Shown here piece after piece: positions 20,824 through 33,850 of a DNA stretch of 64,000 nucleotides. The position numbers and the translations under genes were made by a program. The stretch's first letter is position 1. Each line of letters begins with the position of its first letter. The notes under the pieces are model-generated. The model did not search any database and was not told the origin of the DNA. It saw only the letters and a program-made list of their open reading frames with translations. Origin of the DNA: Pardosa pseudoannulata (taxonomy: Eukaryota > Arthropoda > Arachnida > Araneae > Lycosidae); assembly GCA_032207245.1 (NCBI GenBank), contig CM063510.1, positions 163,248,189 to 163,312,188 on the forward strand, written 5' to 3'.

Positions 20824-23269
20824 GATGATAGTATAGAATATCGTTTGGAATAAGAAATTGTTTTTTAATATCATCTAATACCGGACAATGTTAAGGAATA
20901 TCGTCAGGTACGGTGAAATATTACGAAATATCGTCTAATATCGGGTTATATTATGAAATACCGTCGAGTTTCTGAAAAAATATAAAATAAAATTTAAATA
21001 TAAAATGAGATATAATATAATTGATTATATTATAATATATCTTAATAAAAAGTATATATTGTAATGGAATACTGTAATGTAATTGGGGAAAATTAGGAGG
21101 ATTGGGTAAAATTTTAGAAAAACCAGGGGAACTACGCTACGCTACGCTACGCTACGCTACGCTACACTAACGCGGTTGCCGGAAACTTTCAGATACAACA
21201 AGCTGTCTATATAATTCGAAAGTTTTATCTACTCAACTATTAAGCTCTACAACGTCTGCGGAAATTTTGCCTGAGGTAGCCGCCGTATACGCAGTCATCC
21301 GAGACAAACTTACCTACACCGGGGATAGAACCTGGAACCTTCGTCGTCGAAGCTCAAAGCGCTACCCTAACGCCACAGGTCTTGCTTCTCGTTTCATTAT
21401 ATTACTACATAAAGTTTAGGAAAATCCGCGGGGTCGGAAAATTTTTCTCCGATTTGGAAAAATTACGCGGGGTCGAAAAATTTTTCTCCGATTTGGAAAA
21501 ATTACGCGGGGTCGAAAAATTTTTCTCCGATTTGGAAAAATTACGCGGGGTCGAAAAATTTTTCTCCGATTTGGAAAAATTACGCGGGGTCGAAAAATTT
21601 TTCTCCGATTTGGAAAAATTACGCGGGTTAGAAAAATTTTTCTCCGATTTGGAAAAATTACGCGGGGTCGAAAAATTTTTCACCGATTTGGAAAAATTCC
21701 GCGGGGTCGAAAAATTTTTCTCCGATTTGGAAAAATTACGCGGGGTCGAAAAATTTTTCTCCGATTTGGAAAAATTACGCGGGGTCGAAAAATTTTTCTC
21801 CGATTTGGAAAAATTACGCGGGGTCGAAAAATTTTTCTCCGATTTGGAAAAATTCCGCGGGGTCGAAAAATTTTTGTCCGATTTGGAAAAATTCCGCGGG
21901 GTCGAAAAATTTTTCTCCGATTTGGAAAAATTCCGCGGGGTCGAAAAATTTTTCTCCGATTTGGAAAAATTCCGCGGGGTCGAAAAATTTTTCTCCGATT
22001 TGGGAAAATTCCGCGGGGTCGAAAAATTTTTTTCCGATTTGGAAAAATTCCGCGGGGTCGAAAAATTTTTCTCCGATTTGGGAAAATTCCGCGGGGTCGA
22101 AAAATTTTTTTCCGATTTGGAAAAATTCCGGTGGGTTGAAAAATTTTTGTCCATCTTCGGAAAATTTTCCGGGGTCGAAAAAATTTTGGTCCGGGGTCCG
22201 AAAAATTTTTACCGATTTAGGAAAATTCCGCGGGGTCGAAAAATTTTTTTCGAAATTCGGAAAATTTTCCGGGTTCGAAAAAATTTTGGTCCGGGGTCCG
22301 AAAATTTTTGACCGATTTAGAAAAATTCCGCGGGGTTGGAAAATTTTTGTCCAACCTCGGAAAATTTTCCGGGTTCGAAAAAATTTTGGTCCGGGGTCCG
22401 AAAATTTTTGACCGATTTGGAAAAATTCCGCGGGTTCGAAAAATTTTTGTCCAACTTCGGAAAATTTTCCGGGTTCGAAAAAATTTTGGTCCGGGGTCCG
22501 AAAATTTTTGACCGATTTGGAAAAATTCCGCGGGGTCGAAAAATTTTGGTCCGATTTGGAAAAATTCCGCGGGGTCGAAAAATTTTTTTCCGATTTGGGA
22601 AAATTCCGGGGGGTCGAAAAATTTTTGTCCGATTTGGAAAAATTCCGCGGGGTCGAAAAATTTTTTTCCGATTTGGAAAAATTCCGCGGGGTCGAAAAAT
22701 TTTTTTCGAAATTCGGAAAATTTTCCGGGTTCGAAAAAATTTTGGTCCGGGGTCCGAAAATTTTTGACCGATTTAGAAAAATTCCGCGGGGTTGGAAAAT
22801 TTTTGTCCAACTTCGGAAAATTTTCCGGGTTCGAAAAAATTTTGGTCCGGGGTCCGAAAATTTTTGACCGATTTGGAAAAATTCCGCGGGGTCGAAAAAT
22901 TTTTGTCCAACTTCGGAAAATTTTCCGGGTTCGAAAAAATTTTGGTCCGGGGTCCGAAAATTTTTGACCGATTTGGAAAAATTCCGCGGGTTCGAAAAAT
23001 TTTTGTCCAACTTCGGAAAATTTTCCGGGTTCGAAAAAATTTTGGTCCGGGGTCCGAAAATTTTTGACCGATTTGGAAAAATTCCGCGGGTTCGAAAAAT
23101 TTTTTTCCAACTTCGAAAAATTTTCCGGGTTCGAAAAAATTTTGGTCCGGGGTCCGAAAATTTTTGACAGATTTGGAAAAATTCCGCGGGGTCGAAAAAT
23201 TTTTGTCCAACTTCGGAAAATTTTCCGGGTTCGAAAAAATTTTGGTCCGGGGTCCGAAAATTTTTGACC
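20824..23269 (+). repeat. HOR unit 7 (2,446 bp)
   Basis: Pentamer tract of the GCTAC type. SINE at 21,169-21,391. The 39-bp array (21,420-22,135) opens with a shortened entry sequence lacking the usual GGCAGGTGTCGG. Two 100-bp blocks (22,190-22,490 and 22,746-23,246) are split by a 39-bp island. Confidence 0.9.
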
Positions 23270-25175
23270 GATGATAGTATAGAATATCGTTTGGAATAAG
23301 AAATTGTTTTTTAATATCATCTAATACCGGACAATGTTAAGGAATATCGTCAGGTACGGTGAAATATTACGAAATATCGTCTAATATCGGGTTATATTAT
23401 GAAATACCGTCGAGTTTCTGAAAAAATATAAAATAAAATTTAACTATAAAATGAGATACAATATAATTGACTATATTATAATATATCTTAATAAAAAGAA
23501 TATATTTTAATGGAATATGTCCAATTTGGGAAAATTAGGAGGGTTCTGTAAAATTTTAGAAAAACCAGGGATCTACACTACACTACACTACACTACACTA
23601 CACTACACTACACTACAACGCGGTTGCCGGAAACTTTCAGGTACAACAAGCTCTCTATATAATTCGAAAGTTTTATCTACTCAACTATTAAGCTCTATAA
23701 CGTCTGCGGAAATTTTGCCTGAGGTAGCCGCCGTATACGCAGTCATCCGAGACAAACTTACGCACACCGGGGATAGAACCTGGAACCTTCGTCGTCGAAG
23801 CTCAAAGCGCTACCCTAACGCCACAGGTCTTGCTTCTCGTTTCATTATATTACTACATAAAGTTTAGGAAAATCCGGCAGGTGTCGGAAAATTCCGCGGG
23901 GTCGGGTAATTTTTGTCCGATTTGGGAAAATTCCGCGGGGTCGAAAAATTTTTCTCCGATTTGGAAAAATTACGCGGGGTCGAAAAATTTTTCTCCGATT
24001 TGGAAAAATTACGCGGGTTAGAAAAATTTTTCTCCGATTTGGAAAAATTACGCGGGGTCGAAAAATTTTTCTCCGATTTGGAAAAATTACGCGGGGTCGA
24101 AAAATTTTTCTCCGATTTGGAAAAATTACGCGGGGTCGAAAAATTTTTCTCCGATTTGGAAAAATTACGCGGGGTCGAAAAATTTTTCTCCGATTTGGAA
24201 AAATTACGCGGGGTCGAAAAATTTTTCTCCGATTTGGAAAAATTACGCGGGGTCGAAAAATTTTTCTGCGATTTGGAAAAATTCCGCGGGGTCGAAAAAT
24301 TTTGGTCCGATTTGGAAAAATTACGCGGGGTCGAAAAATTTTGGTCCGATTTGGGAAAATTACGCGGGGTCGAAAAATTTTGGTCCGATTTGGAAAAATT
24401 ACGCGGGGTCGAAAAATTTTGGTCCGATTTGGAAAAATTACGCGGGGTCGAAAAATTTTGGTCCGATTTGGAAAAATTACGCGGGGTCGAAAAATTTTGG
24501 TCCGATTTGGAAAAATTACGCGGGGTCGAAAAATTTTGGTCCGATTTGGGAAAATTCCGCGGGTTCGAAAAACTTTTGTCCGATTTGGAAAAATTACGCG
24601 GGGTCGAAAAATTTTGGTCCGATTTGGAAAAATTACGCGGGGTCGAAAAATTTTGGTCCGATTTGGAAAATTTCGCGGGGTCGAAAAGTTTTGGTCCGAT
24701 TTGGGAAAATTCCGCGGGTTCGAAAAACTTTTGTCCGATTTGGAAAAATTACGCGGGGTCGAAAAGTTTTGGTCCGATTTGGGAAAATTCCGCGGGTTCG
24801 AAAAATTTTTTTCGAAATTCGGAAAATTTTCCGGGTTCGAAAAAATTTTGGTCCGGGGTCCGAAAATTTTTGACCGATTTGGAAAAATTCCGCGGGTTCG
24901 AAAAATTTTTTTCGAAATTCGAAAAATTTTCCGGGTTCGAAAAAATTTTGGTCCGGGGTCCGAAAATTTTTGACCGATTTGGAAAAATTCCGCGGGGTCG
25001 AAAAATTTTTGTCCAACTTCGGAAAATTTTCCGGGGTCGAAAAAATTTTGGTCCGGGGTCCGAAAATTTTTGACCGATTTGGAAAAATTCCGCGGGGTCG
25101 GAAAATTTTTGTCCAACTTCGGAAAATTTTCCGGGTTCGAAAAAATTTTGGTCCGGGGTCCGAAAATTTTTGACC
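23270..25175 (+). repeat. HOR unit 8 (1,906 bp)
   Basis: AT-rich block of the second subtype. SINE at 23,617-23,839. The 39-bp array (23,885-24,810) has two variant runs like unit 3, then four 100-bp repeats. Confidence 0.9.
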
Positions 25176-27601
25176 GATGATAGTATAGAATATCGTTTGG
25201 AATAAGAAATTGTTTTTTAATATCATCTAATACCGGACAATGTTAAGGAATATCGTCAGGTACGGTGAAATATTACGAAATATCGTCTAATATCGGGTTA
25301 TATTATGAAATACCGTCGAGTTTCTGAAAAAATATAAAATAAAATTTAAATATAAAATGAGATATAATATAATTGATTATATTATAATATATCTTAATAA
25401 AAAGTATATATTGTAATGGAATACTGTAATGTAATTGGGGAAAATTAGGAGGATTGGGTAAAATTGAAGAAAAAACAGGGGATCTACGCTACGCTACGCT
25501 CCACACTACACTAACGCGGTTGCCGGAAACTTTCAGGTACAACAAGCTCTCTATATAATTCGAAAGTTTTATCTACTCAACTATTAAGCTCTATAACGTC
25601 TGCGGAAATTTTGCCTGAGGTAGCCGCCGTATACGCAGTCATCCGAGACAAACTTACGCACACCGGGGATAGAACCTGGAACCTTCGTCGTCGAAGCTCA
25701 AAGCGCTACCCTAACGCCACAGGTCTTGCTTCTCGTTTCATTATATTACTACATAAAGTTTAGGAAAATCCGGCAGGTGTCGGAAAATTCCGCGGGGTCG
25801 GGTAATTTTTGTCCGATTTGGGAAAATTCCGCGGGGTCGAAAAATTTTGGTCCGATTTGGAAAAATTACGCGGGGTCGAAAAATTTTTCTCCGATTTGGA
25901 AAAATTACGCGGGGTCGAAAAATTTTTCTCCGATTTGGAAAAATTACGCGGGGTCGAAAAATTTTTCTCCGATTTGGAAAAATTACGCGGGGTCGAAAAA
26001 TTTTTCTCCGATTTGGAAAAATTACGCGGGGTCGAAAAATTTTTCTCCGATTTGGAAAAATTACGCGGGGTCGAAAAATTTTTCTCCGATTTGGAAAAAT
26101 TACGCGGGGTCGAAAAATTTTTCTCCGATTTGGAAAAATTACGCGGGGTCGAAAAATTTTTCTCCGATTTGGAAAAATTACGCGGGGTCGAAAAATTTTT
26201 CACCGATTTGGAAAAATTCCGCGGGGTCGAAAAATTTTTCTCCGATTTGGAAAAATTCCGCGGGGTCGAAAAATTTTTCTCCGATTTGGGAAAATTCCGC
26301 GGGGTCGAAAAATTTTTTTCCGATTTGGAAAAATTCCGCGGGGTCGAAAAATTTTTTTCCGATTTGTTAAAATTCCGCGGGGTCGAAAAATTTTTTTCCG
26401 ATTTGGAAAAATTCCGAAGGGGTCGAAAAATTTTTGTCCCATTTGGAAAAATTCCGCGGGGTCGAAAAATTTTTTTCCGATTTGAAAAAATTCCGCGGGG
26501 TCGAAAAATTTTTTTCGAAATTCGGAAAATTTTCCGGGTTCGAAAAAATTTTGGTCCGGGGTCCGAAAATTTTTGACCGATTTAGAAAAATTCCGCGGGG
26601 TTGGAAAATTTTTGTCCAACTTCGGAAAATTTTCCGGGGTCGAAAAAATTTTGGTCCGGGGTCCGAAAATTTTTGACCGATTTGGAAAAATTCCGCGGGG
26701 TTGGAAAATTTTTGTCCAACTTCGGAAAATTTTCCGGGGTCGAAAAAATTTTGGTCGGGGGTCCGAAAATTTTTGACCGATTTGGATTTGGAAAAATTCA
26801 GCGGGTTCGAAAAATTTTTGTCCAACTTCGGAAAATTTTCCGGGTTCGAAAAAATTTTGGTCCGGGGTCCGAAAATTTTTGACCGATTTGGAAAAATTCC
26901 GCGGGGTCGAAAAATTTTGGTCCGATTTGGAAAAATTCCGCGGGGTCGAAAAATTTTTTTCCGATTTGGAAAAATTCCGAAGGGGTCGAAAAATTTTTGT
27001 CCCATTTGGAAAAATTCCGCGGGGTCGAAAAATTTTTTTCCGATTTGGAAAATTTTCCGGGTTCGAAAAAATTTTGGTCCGGGGTCCGAAAATTTTTGAC
27101 CGATTTAGAAAAATTCCGCGGGGTTGGAAAATTTTTGTCCAACTTCGGAAAATTTTCCGGGTTCGAAAAAATTTTGGTCCGGGGTCCGAAAATTTTTGAC
27201 CGATTTAGAAAAATTCCGCGGGGTTGGAAAATTTTTGTCCAACCTCGGAAAATTTTCCGGGTTCGAAAAAATTTTGGTCCGGGGTCCGAAAATTTTTGAC
27301 CGATTTGGAAAAATTCAGCGGGTTCGAAAAATTTTTGTCCAACTTCGGAAAATTTTCCGGGTTCGAAAAAATTTTGGTCCGGGGTCCGAAAATTTTTGAC
27401 CGATTTGGAAAAATTCCGCGGGTTCGAAAAATTTTTTTCCAACTTCGAAAAATTTTCCGGGTTCGAAAAAATTTTGGTCCGGGGTCCGAAAATTTTTGAC
27501 AGATTTGGAAAAATTCCGCGGGTTCGAAAAATTTTTTTCGAAATTCGAAAAATTTTCCGGGTTCGAAAAAATTTTGGTCCGGGGTCCGAAAATTTTTGAC
27601 C
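25176..27601 (+). repeat. HOR unit 9 (2,426 bp)
   Basis: SINE at 25,513-25,735. The 39-bp array (25,785-26,510) has ten near-identical copies of the CTCCGATTTGG / TTACGCGG variant. The first 100-bp block contains a 6-bp duplication (GATTTG) near 26,785. A 39-bp island and a second 100-bp block of six follow. Confidence 0.9.
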
Positions 27602-29781
27602 GATGATAGTATAGAATATCGTTTGGAATAAGAAATTGTTTTTTAATATCATCTAATACCGGACAATGTTAAGGAATATCGTCAGGTACGGTGAAATATT
27701 ACGAAATATCGTCTAATATCGGGTTATATTATGAAATACCGTCGAGTTTCTGAAAAAATATAAAATAAAATTTAAATATAAAATGAGATATAATATAATT
27801 GATTATATTATAATATATCTTAATAAAAAGTATATATTGTAATGGAATACTGTAATGTAATTGGGGAAAATTAGGAGGATTGGGTAAAATTTTAGAAAAA
27901 CCGGGGATCTACACTGCACTGCACTGCACTGCACTACACTACACTACAACGCGGTTGCCGGAAACTTTCAGGTACAACAAGCTCTCTATATAATTCGAAA
28001 GTTTTATCTACTCAACTATTAAGCTCTATAACGTCTGCGGAAATTTTGCCTGAGGTAGCCGCCGTATACGCAGTCATCCGAGACAAACTTACGCACACCG
28101 GGGATAGAACCTGGAACCTTCGTCGTCGAAGCTCAAAGCGCTACCCTAACGCCACAGGTCTTGCTTCTCGTTTCATTATATTACTACATAAAGTTTAGGA
28201 AAATCCGGCAGGTGTCGGAAAATTCCGCGGGGTCGGGTAATTTTTGTCCGATTTGGGAAAATTCCGACGGTTCGAAAATTTTTTGTCCGATTTGGAAAAA
28301 TTCCGCGGGGTCGAAAAATTTTGGTCCGATTTGGAAAAATTACGCGGGTTAGAAAAATTTTTCTCCGATTTGGAAAAATTACGCGGGGTCGAAAAATTTT
28401 TCTCCGATTTGGAAAAATTCCGCGGGGTCGAAAAATTTTTCTCCGATTTGGAAAAATTACGCGGGGTCGAAAAATTTTTCTCCGATTTGGAAAAATACCG
28501 CGGGGTCGAAAATTTTTCTCCGATTTGGGAAAAATTCCGACGGGTCTAAAATTTTTCCTCCTATTTGGAAAACTACCTCGGTTGTCGAAAAATGTGTTTC
28601 TCACTTCCGATTTGGAAAAATTTCCGCGGGCGAAAAATATTTCTCCATTTTGAAAAAAATACCGCGGGTCGAAAATTTTGTCTCCGATATTTGGAAAAAA
28701 TTCCGCGGGTTCGAAAAATTTTCTCCATTTGGAAAAATTCCGTGCGGTCGAAAAAGTTTTCCACCGATAGAAAAATTACGCGGGGTCAAAATTTTCTCCG
28801 ATTTGAAAATTTCCGGGGTCGAAAAATTTTTCTCCGATTTGGAAAAATTCCGCGGGGTCGAAAAATTTTTCTCCGATTTGGAAAAATTCCGCGGGGTCGA
28901 AAAATTTTTCTCCGATTTGGAAAAATTCCGCGGGGTCGAAAAATTTTTCTCCGATTTGGAAAAATTACGCGGGGTCGAAAAATTTTTCTCCGATTTGGAA
29001 AAATTCCGCGGGGTCGAAAAATTTTTCTCCGATTTGGAAAAATTCCGCGGGGTCGAAAAATTTTTCTCCGATTTGGAAAAATTCCGCGGGGTCGAAAAAT
29101 TTTTCTCCGATTTGGAAAAATTACGCGGGGTCGAAAAATTTTTCTCCGATTTGGGAAAATTCCGCGGGTTCGAAAAATTTTTGTCCGATTTGGAAAAATT
29201 CCGCGGGGTCGAAAAATTTTTGTCCGATTTGGAAAAATTCCGCGGGGTCGGAAAATTTGTGCCCGATTTGGAAAAATTCCGCGGGGTCGAAAAATTTTGT
29301 CCGATTTGGGAAAAATTCCGCGGGGTCGAAAAATTTTTCTCCGATTTGGAAAAATTCCGCGGGGTCGAAAAATTTTTTTCCGATTTGAAAAAATTCCGCG
29401 GGGTCGAAAAATTTTTTTCGAAATTCGGAAAATTTTCCGGGTTCGAAAAAATTTTGGTCCGGGGTCCGAAAATTTTTGACCGATTTGGAAAAATTCCGCG
29501 GGGTCGGAAAATTTTTGTCCAACTTCGGAAAATTTTCCGGGTTCGAAAAAATTTTGGTCCGGGGTCCGAAAATTTTTGACCGATTTGGAAAAATTCAGCG
29601 GGTTCGAAAAATTTTTGTCCAACTTCGGAAAATTTTCCGGGTTCGAAAAAATTTTGGTCCGGGGTCCGAAAATTTTTGACCGATTTGGAAAAATTCCGCG
29701 GGTTCGAAAAATTTTTTTCCAACTTCGAAAAATTTTCCGGGTTCGAAAAAATTTTGGTCCGGGGTCCGAAAATTTTTGACC
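27602..29781 (+). repeat. HOR unit 10 (2,180 bp), with a degraded patch
   Basis: SINE at 27,948-28,170, with a GCACT-type pentamer tract. The 39-bp array (28,215-29,410) is interrupted at about 28,490-28,830 by copies with many small indels and substitutions, while copies on both sides are near-identical to the consensus. Four 100-bp repeats end the unit. Confidence 0.9.
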
Positions 29782-31884
29782 GATGATAGTATAGAATATC
29801 GTTTGGAATAAGAAATTGTTTTAATATCATCTAATACCGGACAATGTTAGGAATATCGTCGGTACGGGGAAATATTACGATTTTTTAATATCGGATTTAT
29901 GAAATTCCGCGAGTTCGAAAAATTTTTTTAAATATATGAGATAATATAATTGATTATATTATAATATATCTTAATAAAAAAATTTTTGTAATGGAATACT
30001 GTAATGTAATTGGGAAAATTAGGAGGATTGGGTAAAATTTTAGCCGGGGAACTATACGCTACGAAAATAATACACTAACGCGGTTCGAATTTCAGATACA
30101 ACAATTCTATATAATTCGATTAAAAAAATTAGTTCTTGCGGAAAAATTTTTCTATAATTTCCGAGAAAATTCCGGGGATAGAAAAATTTTGTCCGAAGCT
30201 CATCCCTAAAAAATTTTTCGTTTCAAATTACTCGAAAAATTCGGAAAATCCGGCAGGTGTCGGAAAATTCCGCGGGGTCGAAAATTTTTCTCCGATTTGG
30301 AAAAATTCCGCGGGTTCGGAAAATTTTGGTCCGGTTTGGAAAAATTCCGCGGGGTCGAAAAATTTTTTCTCCGATTCGGGAAAATTCCGCGGGGTCGAAA
30401 AATTTTTGTCCGATTTGGAAAAATTCCGCGGGGTCGAAAAATTTTTGTCCGATTTTGGAAAATTCCGCGGGGTCGAAAAATTTTTCACCGATTTGGAAAA
30501 ATTCCGCGGGTCGAAAAATTTTTGTCCGATTTGGAAAAATTCCGCGGGGTCGAAAAAATTTTTTTCCGATTTGGGAAAATTCCGCGGGGTCGAAAGATTT
30601 TTGTCCGATTCGGAAAAATTCCGTGGGGTCGAAAAATTTTGGTCCGATTTGGAAAAATTCCGCGGGGTCGAAAAATTTTTTTCCGATTTGGAAAAATTCC
30701 GCGGGGTCGAAAATTTTTTTCCAAATTTGGATTTGGGTTCGGAAAATTTTGCGGGGTCCGAAAATTTTTGACCGATTTTGAAAATTTTCCGGGGTCGAAA
30801 AAATTTTGGTCCGGGGTCCGAAAATTTTTGACCGATTTGGAAAAATTCCGCGGGGTCGGAAAATTTTTGTCCAACTTCGGAAAATTTTCCGGGGTCGAAA
30901 AAATTTTGGTCGGGGGTCCGAAAAATTTTGGTCCGATTTGGAAAAATTCCGCGGGTTCGAAAAATTTTTGTCCAACTTCGGAAAATTTTCCGGGGTCGAA
31001 AAAATTTTGGTCCGGGGTCCGAAAATTTTGACCGATTTGGAAAAATTCCGCGGGGTCGAAAAATTTTGGTCCGATTTGGAAAAATTACGCGGGGTCGAAA
31101 AATTTTGGTCCGATTTGGGAAAATTCCGGGGGGTCGAAAAATTTTGGTCCGATTTGGAAAAATTCCGCGGGGTCGAAAAATTTTTTTCCGATTTGGAAAA
31201 ATTCCGCGGGGTCGAAAAATTTTTTTCCGATTTGGAAAAATTCCGCGGGGTCGGAAAATTTTTTTCCGGGTCCGATTTCCGATTTGGGAAAAATTCCGCG
31301 GGGTCGAAAAATTTTTGTCCATCTTCGGAAAATTTTCCGGGGTCGAAAAAATTTTGGTCCGGGGTTCGAAAATTTTTGACCGATTTGGAAAAATTCCGCG
31401 GGGTCGGAAAATTTTTGTCCAACTTCGGAAAATTTTCCGGGGTCGAAAAAATTTTGGTCGGGGGTCCGAAAATTTTTGACCGATTTGGAAAAATTCCGCG
31501 GGGTCGAAAAATTTTTGTCCAACTTCGGAAAATTTTCCGGGTTCGAAAAAATTTTGGTCCGGGGTCCGAAAATTTTTGACCGATTTGGAAAAATTCAGCG
31601 GGGTCGAAAAATTTTTGTCCAACTTCGGAAAATTTTCCGGGGGCGAAAAAATTTTGGTCCGGGGTCCGAAAAATTTTTGACCGATTTGGAAAAATTCCGC
31701 GGGGTTCGAAAAATTTTTTTCGAAATTCGAAAAATTTTCCGGGGTCGAAAAAATTTTGGTCCGGGGTCCGAAAATTTTTGACCGATTTGGAAAAATTCCG
31801 CGGGGTCGAAAAATTTTTGTCCAACTTCGGAAAATTTTCCGGGTTCGAAAAAAATTTTGGTCGGGGGTCCGAAAATTTTTGACC
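29782..31884 (+). repeat. HOR unit 11 (2,103 bp), SINE and AT block eroded
   Basis: From about 29,830 to 30,250 the AT-rich block, pentamer and SINE are shortened and littered with satellite-like strings such as GAAAAATTTTT; the tRNA-like head is no longer recognisable. The 39-bp array (30,265-30,720) and mixed 100-bp repeats to 31,884 are largely normal, with 1-3 base length variants. Confidence 0.85.
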
Positions 31885-33850
31885 GATGATAGTATAGAAT
31901 ATCGTTTGGAATAAGAAATTGTTTTTTAATATCATCTAATACCGGACAATGTTAAGGAATATCGTCAGGTACGGTGAAATATTACGAAATATCGTCTAAT
32001 ATCGGGTTATATTATAGAATACCGTCGTGATTCGGAAAAAATATAAAATAAAATTAAACTATAAAATGAGATATAATATAATTGATTATATTATAATATA
32101 TCTTAATAAAAAGAATATATTTTAATAGAATATATAAAATTTCGGAAAATTAGGCGTGTTGGGTAAAATTTTTGAAAAAAAACGAAAAACCGGGGATCTA
32201 CACTACACTACACTGCACTACACTACACTACACTACACTACACTACACTACAACGCGGTTGCCGGAAACTTTCAGGTACAACAAGCTCTCTATATAATTC
32301 GAAAGTTTTATCTACTCAACTATTAAGCTCTATAACGTCTGCGGAAATTTTGCCTGAGGTAGCCGCCGTATACGCAGTCATCCGAGACAAACTTACGCAC
32401 ACCGGGGATAGAACCTGGAACCTTCGTCGTCGAAGCTCAAAGCGCTACCCTAACGCCACAGGTCTTGCTTCTCGTTTCATTATATTACTACATAAAGTTT
32501 AGGAAAATCCGGCAGGTGTCGGAAAATTCCGCGGGGTCGGGTAATTTTTGTCCGATTTGGGAAAATTCCGCGGGGTCGAAAAATTTTGGTCCGATTTGGA
32601 AAAATTCCGCGGGGTCGAAAAATTTTGGTCCGATTTGGAAAAATTACGCGGGTTAGAAAAATTTTTCTCCGATTTGGAAAAATTACGCGGGGTCGAAAAA
32701 TTTTTCTCCGATTTGGAAAAATTACGCGGGGTCGAAAAATTTTTCTCCGATTTGGAAAAATTACGCGGGGTCGAAAAATTTTTCTCCGATTTGGAAAAAT
32801 TACGCGGGGTCGAAAAATTTTTCTCCGATTTGGAAAAATTACGCGGGGTCGAAAAATTTTTCTCCGATTTGGAAAAATTACGCGGGTTAGAAAAATTTTT
32901 CTCCGATTTGGAAAAATTACGCGGGGTCGAAAAATTTTTCTCCGATTTGGAAAAATTCCGCGGGGTCGAAAAATTTTTGTCCGATTTGGAAAAATTCCGC
33001 GGGGTCGAAAAATTTTTCTCCGATTTGGGAAAATTCCGCGGGGTCGAAAAATTTTTTTCCGATTTGGAAAAATTCCGCGGGGTCGAAAAATTTTTCTCCG
33101 ATTTGGAAAAATTCCGCGGGGTCGAAAAATTTTTCTCCGATTTGGAAAAATTCCGCGGGGTCGAAAAATTTTTCTCCGATTTGGAAAAATTCCGCGGGGT
33201 CGAAAAATTTTTTTCCGATTTGGAAAAATTCCGCGGGGTCGAAAAATTTTGGTCCGATTTGGAAAAATTACGCGGGGTCGAAAAATTTTGGTCCGATTTG
33301 GAAAATTTCCGCGGGGTCGAAAAGTTTTGGTCCGATTTGGGAAAATTCCGCGGGTTCGAAAAACTTTTGTCCGATTTGGAAAAATTCCGCGGGGTCGAAA
33401 AATTTTTGTCCGATTTGGGAAAATTCCGCGGGGTCGAAAAATTTTTTTCCGATTTGAAAAAATTCCGCGGGGTCGAAAAATTTTTTTCGAAATTCGGAAA
33501 ATTTTCCGGGTTCGAAAAAATTTTGGTCCGGGGTCCGAAAATTTTTGACCGATTTGGAAAAATTCCGCGGGGTTGGAAAATTTTTGTCCAACTTCGGAAA
33601 ATTTTCCGGGTTCGAAAAAATTTTGGTCCGGGGTCCGAAAATTTTTGACCGATTTGGAAAAATTCCGCGGGTTCGAAAAATTTTTTTCGAAATTCGAAAA
33701 ATTTTCCGGGTTCGAAAAAATTTTGGTCCGGGGTCCGAAAATTTTTGACAGATTTGGAAAAATTCCGCGGGTTCGAAAAATTTTTTTCGAAATTCGAAAA
33801 ATTTTCCGGGTTCGAAAAAATTTTGGTCCGGGGTCCGAAAATTTTTGACC
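31885..33850 (+). repeat. HOR unit 12 (1,966 bp)
   Basis: It has a third AT-rich subtype (TTTCGGAAAATTAGGCGTG near 32,140), the same as the block at 43,620 outside the core. SINE at 32,252-32,474; 39-bp array 32,520-33,480; four 100-bp repeats. Confidence 0.9.
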
